A stretch of DNA of 41,651 bases from Alphaproteobacteria bacterium (GTDB lineage Bacteria > Pseudomonadota > Alphaproteobacteria > Rhodobacterales > Rhodobacteraceae), in the NCBI GenBank assembly GCA_016869875.1, contig VGDE01000008.1, positions 1 to 41,651 on the forward strand. The letters run 5' to 3'. The position numbers were made by a program, and so were the translations under genes. The notes below the pieces were generated by a model. It had not been told where the DNA came from. It made no database searches and saw nothing but the letters and a program-made list of their open reading frames with translations. Numbering within the stretch: position 1 is the first letter of the stretch; each line of letters starts with the position of its first letter. This document shows, piece after piece, positions 8,568-15,965 of the stretch.

Positions 8568-9379
8568 GCCTTCCTCGGTTTCAGGCGGCGAGCTGACAGA
8601 ATTACTAAACGGGCGTAGCTCCGGCGTGAACTGGCCTTTGCGGATCATGTTCACCAGCTCGATCCCGGCGATGGTCGACGCCGCTGCCGTGAAGCTTTTG
8701 AAGCAGAGCCTCGGTCTCACCCGGCGCTTGATGAAGCGGTGGTCCTGCTCGACCTGATTGTTCAGATACTTGATCCGCACCATCTCGATTGGGACAAAGC
8801 AGCCGAACCGCTTCAGCATCCCGAGGTGCTCCCATGGATCTGTCGCAAAGTTTCAGAAGATAGCATCTTGAGGCATAATAGAGCTTCATGACGACGCAAA
8901 TTTGGCCTTTGCTGCAGGATATGCTACAAGATCTAGCCGTGCAAAATCGACTGCAACGAGCCATTTCGAACTTTGCGACAGATCTTCTTGCGGGGCAGGC
9001 CGTTCACCTCCATCGCGCGGGCAAGGAACTTGATGGCTGCCGGCTGGTTCCGTCGCTTCGACAGCATGAAGTCCAGCGTCTTCCCGAACTTGTCCACGGC
9101 CCGGTAGAGATAGACCCACTGGCCTTTCACCTTGATGTACGTCTCGTCCATGCGCCAGGATCCGTCGTTGGGCCGCTTGCGGGGACGCGCATCCTCGGCA
9201 ACCTGACAGGCATAGCGCTCCACCCACCGATTGAGCGTCGCATGGTCAACCCTAACACCTCGCTCGGCCATGATCTCTTCAAGGTCGCGGTAAGACACCC
9301 CGAAGCGCAGGTAGAAGAAGACCGCGTGCAGGATCACGTCCTTGGGAAAGTGCGCACCCTTGAATGAGATCGTCATCAC
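8568..9379 (-). pseudogene. IS6-family transposase, interrupted
   Basis: The N-terminal part from ATG 9379 reads MMTISFKGAHFPKDVIL through DETYIKVKGQWVYLYRAVDKFG to AMEVNGLPRK. The C-terminal part resumes at about 8819 with MLKRFGCFVPIEMVRIKYLN, VEQDHRFIKRR and ends near 8568. Both catalytic Asp residues (DETYIK, AVDKFG) and the Glu (VEQDHR) are present. The central segment that normally reads DKSGAN and onward has been replaced by the 148-bp inverted-repeat insert, which also shifts the frame. It cannot make an active transposase. Confidence 0.85.
8837..8984. mobile_element. 148-bp MITE-like insert with 16-bp terminal inverted repeats
   Basis: Perfect inverted repeats GATCTGTCGCAAAGTT (8837-8852) and AACTTTGCGACAGATC (8969-8984) bound a non-coding 148-bp segment within the IS6 transposase. 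The repeats resemble the host IS6 ends (CTGTCGCAAA core), so this is either a deletion derivative of a related IS6 element or a MITE mobilised by one. No clear target duplication flanks it, and native transposase codons are missing at the site, so the event was not a clean insertion. Confidence 0.65.
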
Positions 9380-9522
9380 ATCCTCCCCATCGTGCTGCTC
9401 TACCTGACCAACCGTAGCTCAGGCTGGAGCATCAGCAAAGTTTGCGACAAAGCCGCCTCCATGTCTTCAGGAAGATCTTCACAAAGATCAGCGGAAGGTC
9501 GTGAGCCGATCAGATAGGCGGT

Positions 9523-9846
9523 TCAGCAGGGACAAAGACATGCCATCAGGTGTTGCAGCCGAAAGCCTTCAACCACCGGTCCCAAGGTCAGCCCGAGCTT
9601 TGCATGAGCTTCGGGGTCATCGAAGAGACGGAAGGGCTCGGAGAAGGTGCAAACCTCCGTTTCTGACCCTGGAGTTGTGAAAGCTTAGGGAGCCTTCCCA
9701 ACAGCTTTGGTACCAACAACCATGACCGAGGCGCCTGCCTCACATCTTCTGGTCAGTAAAACGCTGTCTCAGCCATACTGGCAGCGAGACGAACATCTCG
9801 GTCTTGTTGATCCGACCATCCGTGGCCTGTTCCAGCATCTTGCGGA
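9523..9846 (-). other. Possible remnants of an unknown minus-strand gene
   Basis: Two minus-strand readings look protein-like but lack starts. One (9523-9684) contains CTFSEPFRLFDDPEAHAKLG; the other (9740-9846) contains LEQATDGRINKTEMFVSLP and ends QRFTDQKM-stop. I do not recognise them. They lie between an IS6 element and a truncated aminotransferase, and I read them as debris of a gene cut by rearrangement. Confidence 0.3.
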
Positions 9847-10307
9847 TCCGCTATGCCGCAGGCCCGCTCGAACTGATCAACGCGATCAACAAGCTGCAGT
9901 CGCAGATGTCGTCCTGCCCCTCCTCCATTAGCCAGGCAGCTGCCGCCTATGCATTGATGGCGGATCAGAGCGAAGTTGCAAAGGCGGTCGAGGTCTATCG
10001 CCAGCGCCGCGACCGGGCTCACGAGCTGATCAACGCCATCCCCGGCCTCAGCTGCAGCCTGCCCGATGGCGCCTTCTATCTCTATCCCAGCTGCGCGGGC
10101 TTGATCGGCAAGACCAGCCCTCAAGGGAAGGTGCTGGACACTGATCTCGACGTCAGCCTGTACCTCCTCGAGGCGGCAGGTGTCGCGTCGGTTCATGGTG
10201 GCGCTTATGGGCTCGAACCGTACTTCCGCATCTCGACGGCCACCTCGATGGACATCCTCGAGGACGCCTGTGCCGCCATTGCTACAGCCTGTGCTGACTT
10301 GAGATAA
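9843..10307 (+). pseudogene. Aspartate/aromatic aminotransferase, C-terminal fragment
   Basis: From about 9843 the reading RIRYAAGPLELINAINKLQSQ onward matches the C-terminal 40% of class I PLP-dependent aspartate aminotransferases, including SSISQAAAAYAL, LPDGAFYLYPSCAGLIGK, TPQGKVL-like SPQGKVL, and the C-terminal substrate arginine in EPYFRISTATS. The N-terminal half with the PLP lysine is missing; upstream sequence is unrelated. Full-length relatives have about 400 residues and this fragment about 155. It is a 5'-truncated pseudogene. Confidence 0.85.
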
Positions 10308-10365
10308 TTGCGTTGGGACTGCGCTGGAGCCGACACACCCGTTAGGCAGTCCATAACAAAAGGCT

Positions 10366-10394
10366 GTAAAAAGGGGGCAGCTTTGCTGCCCCCC
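10366..10394 (-). terminator. Terminator-like hairpin, minus strand
   Basis: Stem GGGGGCAG (10373-10380), loop CTTTG, CTGCCCCC (10386-10393), with AAAAA on its left, so on the minus strand the stem is followed by TTTTT. It could also end rightward transcription of the aminotransferase fragment. It isolates the 10530-12475 cassette from upstream sequence. Confidence 0.6.
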
Positions 10395-10483
10395 GATGTT
10401 CCATTGTTCGCCTAAATGTTCCTCAGCCGCCTTTCGGAAGAAGGTAGCGAGGCGCAGACAGACGCTCGCGTAGCACTGCGACC

Positions 10484-10518
10484 TTGAAAAGAGGCCTCAA
10501 GTTTGTTATCTTGAGGCC
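10484..10518 (+). promoter_or_regulatory. Promoter with overlapping operator-like palindrome
   Basis: TTGAAA (10484-10489) and TATCTT (10507-10512), spaced 17 bp, form a plausible sigma70-type promoter. A 9-bp perfect inverted repeat GGCCTCAAG (10493-10501) / CTTGAGGCC (10510-10518), with an 8-bp spacer, covers the spacer and the -10 box. Such placement is typical of autoregulated toxin-antitoxin operons, where the antitoxin binds the palindrome and represses. The start codon follows 11-26 bases after. Confidence 0.6.
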
Positions 10519-10529
10519 ACATTACAAAG

Positions 10530-10994
10530 GTGGCCGAGATCAAGATGCCCAGATTTTCTGCAAAGGATGATCCGCAAGGCGAATTGAACACGCAGGCCTG
10601 GATCAAGCGCGTTCGCTCGGCCGGCGCAGAGCTGTTCCGGCGGGGCATCCCGATTGGGCGCTATTTTGCGGATTTTGATGATGGTTCCGTCGCAACCCAG
10701 CGCGACACCAAGGACCACCTCCACCGCAGGCTCAAGGCGGCCGCAGCAGGGCCGCAGGTCGTAACCGTGCAGCCTCGCGGAGGCGAGAAGGGTGGAGCCT
10801 ACGTGATTGTCCCCTTGGATACGCTGGCCGAGGCACTCGAGGCGCGGGCGAGCGAGGAGCGGTTCGTGCCGATCACCGCATCACTGAGGGAAATCGGCGG
10901 CAATCTCGATCTCCCGGTCCTCAAGTCGCGTGGTAGCGGGCGCAGACTGCGTACATCCACCCTGTCGGTGCCAATGCCCCTCGTCCGCGACTGA
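10530..10994 (+). CDS. Phd/YefM-like putative antitoxin or DNA-binding protein, first gene of cassette
   Basis: 154 residues from GTG 10530; ATG 10545 is an alternative start. Residues about 57-104 (RDTKDHLHRRLKAAAAGPQ, VVTVQPRGGEKGGAYVIVPL, DTLAEALEA) follow the pattern of the Phd/YefM antitoxin fold: an N-terminal helix, a strand with a basic/glycine turn, then a VPLDxLxALE-like helix. The first 56 residues and the C-terminal tail (ITASLREIGGNLDLPVL, RGSGRRLR) are not recognised; the protein is longer than normal Phd proteins (about 80 residues). It lies 9 bp upstream of a PIN-like gene, in the antitoxin-toxin order, beneath a palindromic operator. The antitoxin assignment is inference from weak pattern plus context. 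Confidence 0.6.
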   Translation: MAEIKMPRFSAKDDPQGELNTQAWIKRVRSAGAELFRRGIPIGRYFADFDDGSVATQRDTKDHLHRRLKAAAAGPQVVTVQPRGGEKGGAYVIVPLDTLAEALEARASEERFVPITASLREIGGNLDLPVLKSRGSGRRLRTSTLSVPMPLVRD

Positions 10995-11003
10995 CTCCCG
11001 ACC

Positions 11004-11477
11004 ATGGCGTTTATCCTCTCCGCCGGAGCGACCCTCCGCCTCCTTGCTGCGCGGACTGACGATCCTTTCGTGCAATGGATCGAGTACGACCAAGTCCGCC
11101 CATTCATCGGCGTCGCGACGATGGCAATCGTAAGGCATGCGATCCTCACCACCGACACCGTTCAGGCGGAGTACCGCAGGGTCTTCGAACGGCGGTATCA
11201 AGCCTTGGCCCGCGATCTCGATGCCAACCAGCGCAAACAAGTCATTCCAGCCATCTTTGACCTCAAATCCGCCGAGATCCTCTCTGATATCCTGTCGATC
11301 AGCTCTGACGGCGGCATGCTGAGCGACATCGATCTGATGCCTGCGGCCGTCGCAATGCAGCACAATTTTGAGCTGGTCGTAACTGAGCATACGGATGCTT
11401 GGGGGGCATTCGCCTCCGCGATTTCGCCCGTGCTTGGCCGCCTTTTCCTCAAACCCTTTCCCGACGAAGTGGCCTGA
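11004..11477 (+). CDS. VapC/FitB-like PIN-fold protein with degraded active site
   Basis: 157 residues. The start, FILSAGATLRLLAARTDDPF and VQWIEYDQVRPFIGVATMAI, follows FitB/VapC toxins, which begin with a LLDTNVLSEL-type strand-helix, then DPxVxxWL and a TxAEIxxG motif. The C-terminal LSDIDLMPAAVAMQHNFELV and VTEHTDAW match the LPDADxxIAAxAxxHGLxLVTRNxxDF block. By this alignment the first catalytic Asp is Ser6 and the conserved Glu is Ile42, whereas Asp110 and Asp131 remain. PIN toxins cut RNA with three or four acidic residues, so this one is probably not a nuclease or has altered chemistry. It ends 2 bp before the patatin ATG (TGAGGATG), indicating translational coupling. The PIN call is moderately sure, the loss of catalysis is inference. 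Confidence 0.65.
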   Translation: MAFILSAGATLRLLAARTDDPFVQWIEYDQVRPFIGVATMAIVRHAILTTDTVQAEYRRVFERRYQALARDLDANQRKQVIPAIFDLKSAEILSDILSISSDGGMLSDIDLMPAAVAMQHNFELVVTEHTDAWGAFASAISPVLGRLFLKPFPDEVA

Positions 11478-11479
11478 GG

Positions 11480-12475
11480 ATGCGCAGCGCCTCCATCCTT
11501 GCTCTCACCGGCGGCGGGATCATGGCGCGCTTCACCACGCGCGTCCTCGAGGACCTTCAGGCACAACGCAACGCCGCGACTGGAGCGAACAACCCCGATG
11601 CACCGCTGCGAGAAGCTTTCGACCTGATGGCTGGAACCTCCGCAGGGGCACTCTGTGTCGGAGGGCTTGTTGCCGGGCGCAGCCCAGCAGATTTGAGCAG
11701 AATCTTTGATGAGCACGGACCACGGATCTTCCCTCCTGGCAACCTGTGGCGATCCATACGTTGGGCTGTGACCACAAAGTACGATCCGCGGCCCCTTTGG
11801 CTGGCCGTTGATGCCGCACTCGACGGTCGGAATCCCCGGCTCGGCGAGCTGCCTTACCGGGTGGCGTTTCCCGCAGTCGATGAAAGCGAGGGGCGTCCCA
11901 TTGTTTTGACGAATGCCGACCCCCTCTACCTCGAGGTCTTCCTGCGCGACGCGGTTCTCGCCAGTGCCGCAGCGCCCACGTACTTTCCTGCTCACCGGAT
12001 CGAAGCCCTAGGCCGGCGTTACGTCGACGGCGGTCTTTTTGCAAATGCCCCGGATCTTGCGGCCCTGACGATCGCAAGAAGTCTCTTTCGGGATCTGGGT
12101 CTTGAGGACATGCACCTCCTCAGCATCGGCACCACCACGACGTCGTCGCGCAGCCCGTTCAAGGAAGGGCATACCGGCGCACAAGGCCTAATCTCATGGG
12201 CCACGCTGCCGCCGGCGCGCCTCCTCAAGCTCACGATGCGCAGTCAGGTCGATCACGCCATGGAACTGCTGCCCAAGCTTCAGCTCGCCGATTTCATACG
12301 CATTGATGCACGTCTCGACACCGTTAAAGGCAAGCACCTCGAGCTTGACAACGCATCCGCTGAGGCAATGAAGACACTGATCGACGCGGGTGGCGAGGCT
12401 ATCGCAACACTTTCTGCCGCCGAGCAGGCCCGGCTGATCATGATCCTCGGCAGGCGACGCGCCGCGCCTGTCTGA
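11480..12475 (+). CDS. Patatin-like phospholipase (CapV-like), third gene of cassette
   Basis: 331 residues. Near the N-terminus, LTGGGIMARF (9-18) is the oxyanion loop, with Thr in place of the usual Asp and no Arg-Gly after GGG. The nucleophile elbow is AGTSAGA with Ser54. HGPRIFPP (79-86) matches the GxxIF segment seen in CapV-type effectors. ASAAAPTYFP (161-170) and VDGG with Asp183 complete the Ser-Asp dyad. The enzyme should hydrolyse membrane phospholipids. The ATG at 11480 follows the PIN gene stop by 2 bp, so all three genes form one transcript. No CD-NTase is adjacent, so this is not a standard CBASS. In this context the lipase could be the effector, held in check by the two upstream proteins; that role is inference. 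Confidence 0.82.
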   Translation: MRSASILALTGGGIMARFTTRVLEDLQAQRNAATGANNPDAPLREAFDLMAGTSAGALCVGGLVAGRSPADLSRIFDEHGPRIFPPGNLWRSIRWAVTTKYDPRPLWLAVDAALDGRNPRLGELPYRVAFPAVDESEGRPIVLTNADPLYLEVFLRDAVLASAAAPTYFPAHRIEALGRRYVDGGLFANAPDLAALTIARSLFRDLGLEDMHLLSIGTTTTSSRSPFKEGHTGAQGLISWATLPPARLLKLTMRSQVDHAMELLPKLQLADFIRIDARLDTVKGKHLELDNASAEAMKTLIDAGGEAIATLSAAEQARLIMILGRRRAAPV

Positions 12476-12482
12476 CGGCCCT

Positions 12483-12503
12483 GACGGCGGTGCGCCGTCT
12501 TTC
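12483..12503 (+). terminator. Hairpin terminator after patatin gene
   Basis: Stem GACGGCG (12483-12489), loop GTG, CGCCGTC (12493-12499), followed by TTTC. It starts 7 bases after the patatin stop codon. The T run is short, so termination may be partial. Confidence 0.5.
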
Positions 12504-12594
12504 GCATGGCCGGGCCGGACACCGGCGCTGTTCGCCCGGAACACCGTTGGCAGGCTGTTTCTCCATAAGGTCGACAAGACAGACCAACAGGAGA

Positions 12595-13448
12595 TCAGCC
12601 GCCATCCTTAGTAATGCGCACCTTCAGCTCGGGCCAGGTGATCATCTCGATGGCGTGCCCCTGCCCGCGGAGCTCCTCGAGCTTACGCCAAGTTGCGCTG
12701 CCCCTCATTCCCGGCGTGATCTCGCCCTCCTCCGTAACGACCATGTTGGTCGACTTTCCAAGCGAAGCCATGATCTTTCCTCCTGCGGTCGCGATGTGTT
12801 GAGCGACCTCTCCATCCTTGGGGATGCCCCACAGCGCGATCCACCTTCCAGATAGCGGCCCGTTCGGAGCGGGCTCGGGGATTGCCGACTTCTTGGGCGC
12901 TGCTCGCGTGGCGGTGGCCCCCGGCTTAGGGTGTGGCGCCCCAACCCCGAAATCAATCCAGCCAGAACGGGGCATCTTCAGGCGGACCCCAAAATTCCCA
13001 AGGTCATGCTGGTTCGTCCGCCATCCGCCGCGCACCTGCGCCTCGACCGCGGCTGACTCCACGCCGTGTTCGCGCATCATTGCCCCGACCGCAATTGCAT
13101 GGGCCGCCGGCAGAAAGCCTACGATTTGACCTTTGATCTCCACACGAACGGCATTTGGGTCGTAGCTGTTTGTGGGTCAAGAGCGATCACTGCCGGCATC
13201 TCGAACGCCTGGCTGTCGCGCCGGTATCCACCTGCGATCTCCTTGAGGGCGTCCTGGTAGTTGCTTTCACCGACGACGTCGAACGGGAAGCTTTTCAGAT
13301 CAGTGATGACACGTCCGTGGCGGCTGGAAGACATCGGCGCGGCCGGAGCCGGTGACACAGTCTGCTGAGTGGGGGCCTTTGGCGACTGAGCCTGAGTGGT
13401 CTCGACCGGCATGAGTTTCCTGCCGAAGAGTGCTCTCAAAAACCGCAT
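12595..13448 (-). pseudogene. HIRAN + BRCT domain protein, split by a frameshift
   Basis: From ATG 13448 (GAGG 5 bases upstream) the first frame encodes a basic start, a proline-rich linker and FDVVGESNYQDALKEIAGGY, then AVIALDPQ, which is the start of a HIRAN-like domain. At about 13163-13172 the reading must shift by one base to continue YDPNAVRVEIKGQIVGFLP, the rest of that domain. After another linker comes a BRCT domain: GRWIALWGIPKDGEVAQHIA, GGKIMASLGKSTNMVVTEE, TWRKLEELRGQGHAIEMI. HIRAN domains bind DNA ends and BRCT domains mediate DNA-damage interactions, so the ancestor probably acted in DNA repair. Either the gene is broken or there is a one-base sequencing deletion. It converges on the patatin cassette. 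Confidence 0.75.
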
Positions 13449-13599
13449 GCGCACCTCGATGCTTGTGAAAACTGTTTAGGTCTACCTGACAACTCCCTTC
13501 GTGATGCAGTCAAGGAAAGCGTGGCGAAAGCGCCGCTCTCCCAACCCTGCATCAGTAGTTCTCATTGTCTTGTTTGGAGCGCATTTCAAAACCATTTGC

Positions 13600-13790
13600 T
13601 CGGGGCTCGAAAGCAGATGATGGCACAATGCCTTGAGGAACGCCCTGACCAGACCGCGCTCGAACTTCTCGTTGAGTTCCAAGCTCGCTATCCGGGGCGA
13701 TACACGCTTCGGCAGATCTCCACATTGCAGAGGCGAGTACGGGCATGGCGGCAGCAAGCTGTACAACGGCTCATTGGTGAGGTCAGCAGT
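13600..13790 (+). pseudogene. Integrase-core transposase remnant
   Basis: The plus-strand reading contains RKQMMAQCLEERPDQTALEL, then FQARYPGRYTLRQISTLQRR and VRAWRQQAVQRLI. The pattern QxxYPGRxxxxQxxTLQRRVxxWR recurs in an N-terminal or linker region of integrase-type (DDE) transposases. There is no complete catalytic core around it. The element family cannot be fixed. Confidence 0.45.
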
Positions 13791-13817
13791 CTGGAGCCAT
13801 ATGTCGCTTCAAGCTCC

Positions 13818-14303
13818 TCATACCGGGTGTGCGGGTAACATCTGCAATGAGGCAAGCAGTAGCAAAGTTACATGAGGCAACACGTCGTCGCGATCCTGCG
13901 CGCAGTGGTACAGCTCATGCTCGACCAGCGCGCAGGCCTCAGCGTCGGATGCTCGCAACCAACAGGTTGCATCTATGGTGACGATGAACTGCGGCACCAT
14001 GCCGAACCACTCTGTCACCTGCAGCACGGCGTGGGCGCGGCTCCACTTGCCCATGGCGCCCTGAGGCGCTCCGGGCTCGGCCGTGCCGATGACCAGCCGG
14101 TCCTTCCTGGCGTTCTGGACGTTGGTCCAGAGGAAGCCGATGTGGGCGTTCTGCAGGTGCTCGTGGTCCGGGTTCCGCAGCTGCTCGCCATTAGCAATGA
14201 ACGATCCGACGGCCCAAGCAGCCAGGTCGGGCGCAGGACTGAACCAGGCGTTGATGCCCTCGACCTGCTCCGCTGGCGGCATTGGCCGTTTGAGCTTAGC
14301 CAT
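13818..14303 (-). pseudogene. Putative phage metallopeptidase, C-terminally truncated
   Basis: From ATG 14303 (GGGAGG 4 bases upstream) the protein starts MAKLKRPMPP. It carries HLQNAHIGFLWTN and then LVEHELYHCAQD, where HELYH is the zinc-binding HExxH motif of the phage-associated putative metallopeptidase family. In relatives the HExxH is followed by a further 40-60 residues including the third zinc ligand. Here the sequence departs right after CAQDRDD and runs into the transposase remnant. It is probably a prophage relic, inactive. Confidence 0.7.
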
Positions 14304-14474
14304 CCCGCCTCCCGTCATCAGTCCAATCCATGCCAGTATATCCTTAGGCGAGTTAACAGGTGTGTGTCTCCAAACTCATCGACAGCGTCCAAGACCTGTC
14401 CGAAAGGTCAGGTTCTCGGAGCGGAAAGCTGCGACATACCATGAACTGCTTTTTTAATTAACGAGTTTGTTTAG

Positions 14475-14720
14475 ATGCCAAAGTCTTCCGATCAACCAGA
14501 CATATGCCTTGTTGTGTCAGCGAAGGAGCTTGAGATCATCATCTCAGCTCTCAGCGCATACTCCCACATTGCAGATCATCGAAACCTGCATGACCGTCTC
14601 CAGCGGCTGAATGCGAGCAGCCAACGCCACAGCGGTAGGAAAAAAGTTAGCTACGCATCCTTCCGATGGAAAACGTCAGAAAACTTGCTGCATCATGAGT
14701 TCTTGATTGCAATGAATTGA
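14475..14720 (+). CDS. Small conserved protein, paralogue of 8025-8228
   Basis: 81 residues, function unknown. VSAKELEIIISALSAYSHIA with DHRNLHDRLQRL matches the protein encoded at 8025-8228. The C-terminal part is basic (SSQRHSGRKK) and differs from its paralogue. No clear ribosome binding site precedes the ATG. The next small gene's TTG start overlaps its stop codon, which suggests coupling. Confidence 0.55.
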   Translation: MPKSSDQPDICLVVSAKELEIIISALSAYSHIADHRNLHDRLQRLNASSQRHSGRKKVSYASFRWKTSENLLHHEFLIAMN

Positions 14721-14956
14721 GAACGTGCGTGCGGATTGCTTTTTTTACCGAGCGGGAGACCGGCCAAGGTCTCGCCATCAATATCGATGGGCCTTCAATT
14801 ACGAGCATCGAGAGAGCGGATCAGGGAACGGTGATCGTCCGGCATCTGGAGGATGGTCGCGGTGGGTTTATTTCCAACACCTGCATCGTTCGGGAAGACT
14901 TCCTGTCCGTCATCGACCTGCTGGCTGGCGCGCTGCGTCGGCAGCCTCTTGCTTGA
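14717..14956 (+). CDS. Hypothetical small protein, 79 aa
   Basis: Not recognised. From TTG 14717 (overlapping the preceding stop) or GTG 14729, it reads IAFFTERETGQGLAINIDGP, SITSIERADQGTVIVRHLED, then a short helix (FLSVIDLLAGALRR). Alternating strands with a final helix are protein-like and resemble small FlbD-like beta proteins, but this is only a shape resemblance. It may form an operon with the gene before it. Confidence 0.45.
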   Translation: MRTCVRIAFFTERETGQGLAINIDGPSITSIERADQGTVIVRHLEDGRGGFISNTCIVREDFLSVIDLLAGALRRQPLA

Positions 14957-15045
14957 GTTTGCCTCGCCAGTTCTTCCTTTCAACAAGCAGTTTTCAAAAC
15001 CTATCGGACCGAACTTGGTACCCCGCGTGGCTGAACCGGAGGCGC

Positions 15046-15187
15046 CTAGCTCCACTGGTTCGGCGTCGCCGTGCTTTTATGCCTTGCTGCCATTTCCGCA
15101 ACCGTTACCTTGCCCGTGCCGTCGCATCTCGGACAGGTACGCGCGCCTTTGTTGAACCAGAAGCAGGAACTGCTGCTGTGTTGCAAA
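15046..15187 (-). pseudogene. Zinc-ribbon-like small protein remnant
   Basis: A minus-strand reading ending at 15046 contains FNKGARTCPRCDGTGKVTVA followed by EMAARHK. CxxCxGxGKVT is like a DnaJ-type or other short zinc knuckle seen at the end of small hypothetical proteins. Only TTG 15187 could serve as a start and the 5' part appears lost at the junction with IS debris at 15191. Confidence 0.4.
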
Positions 15188-15190
15188 CTT

Positions 15191-15206
15191 GGTTTTGTCG
15201 CAAACC
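15191..15206. repeat. Solo IS6-like terminal repeat
   Basis: GGTTTTGTCGCAAACC is 13-14 of 16 identical to the terminal repeats of the IS6 element at 8528 and 9454 and of the nested insert. No transposase or matching second end lies near. It is the scar of a deleted IS6 copy at the border of the IS110 remnant. Confidence 0.5.
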
Positions 15207-15886
15207 GGCAGCAGCTCAGCTTGCCATGACGGACGAGATCGACGCCGAAGTCTTGGCTCGGTTTGGGACCATCATGAAGCCTTCGCCGACAGAGCCATCG
15301 TCAGCAACAATGGTCCAGATCCAGGTGATTGTTGTCGCCAGACGCCAGATGCTCACGGAGCGTCTCGCGTTGGAAAATCGATGCGAAGAGTCAACGTTAG
15401 ATATGGTGAACGACCTTCTCATCAAGCGAATTGCACTCTGCCGGCGACATTGCGGCGTTCTGGATGCCGAGTTGCAGGCAGTTTTGAAAGCGGACCCGCA
15501 GATTGCACTGCAATACGCGATCCTGATGTCGATCCCCGGCATTGGCCCGACAACAGCGGCGACAGTTCTGGCCGAAATGAAAGGTTGGGCAGCACCAACG
15601 GGGCAGAGGTCGCGGCACTTGCTGGACTGGCCCAATGAACCGGGATTCGGGATTTATGAAGGGAAGAAGGACGATCCGTGGCGGGCGGGTCGTGGCCCGG
15701 AACAGCCTCTACATGGCCAGCGTCAGCGCAATACAGTGGAACCTTGATCTCAAGGCGTTGTACGAACGTCTGCAAAAGGCAGGCAAGCCCTTCAAGGTTG
15801 CGATCACGGCCGTCATGCGAAAGCTCCTGATCCTCGCAAATACCCTACTGAAGGAGGGCAGGGTCTGGTCGGCGACCCTGCCCTGA
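15207..15886 (+). pseudogene. IS110-family transposase, 5'-truncated and frameshifted
   Basis: One frame carries TDEIDAEVLARFGTIMKPSP, Q..VIVVARRQMLTERLALEN and LMSIPGIGPTTAATVLAEM, the middle of IS110 transposases. Near 15585 the reading must shift to a second frame for LGSTNGAEVAALAGLAQ, and then to that of RTIRGGRVVARNSLYMASVS and GKPFKVAITAVMRKLLILAN, ending at 15886. The N-terminal DEDD part is missing. An 11-bp stem hairpin (15855-15865 / 15874-15884) overlaps the 3' end. Confidence 0.85.
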
Positions 15887-15965
15887 ATGGGCAATTGGCC
15901 GCGCGACGCCTGTGCGTGAGCGCGCAGCATTCTCAGGGCAACCTTTAGCAAGGCCCACGTCGCCG

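Larger units (their letters stand above)
8528..9454 (-). mobile_element. IS6-family insertion sequence, disrupted
   Basis: Bounded by imperfect terminal inverted repeats GGCTCTGTCGCAAACC (8528-8543) and AGTTTGCGACAAAGCC (9439-9454). At 927 bp it is about 150 bp longer than usual for the family, which the nested insert at 8837-8984 explains. The 8-bp flanks (TTACTACC and GCCTCCAT) do not match, so no target duplication survives; the copy is old or recombined. Confidence 0.8.

Noticed and set aside
11480..12475. CBASS operon
   Set aside because: The patatin is CapV-like but no CD-NTase, E1/E2/JAB or HORMA gene is adjacent; upstream genes are Phd/PIN-like instead.
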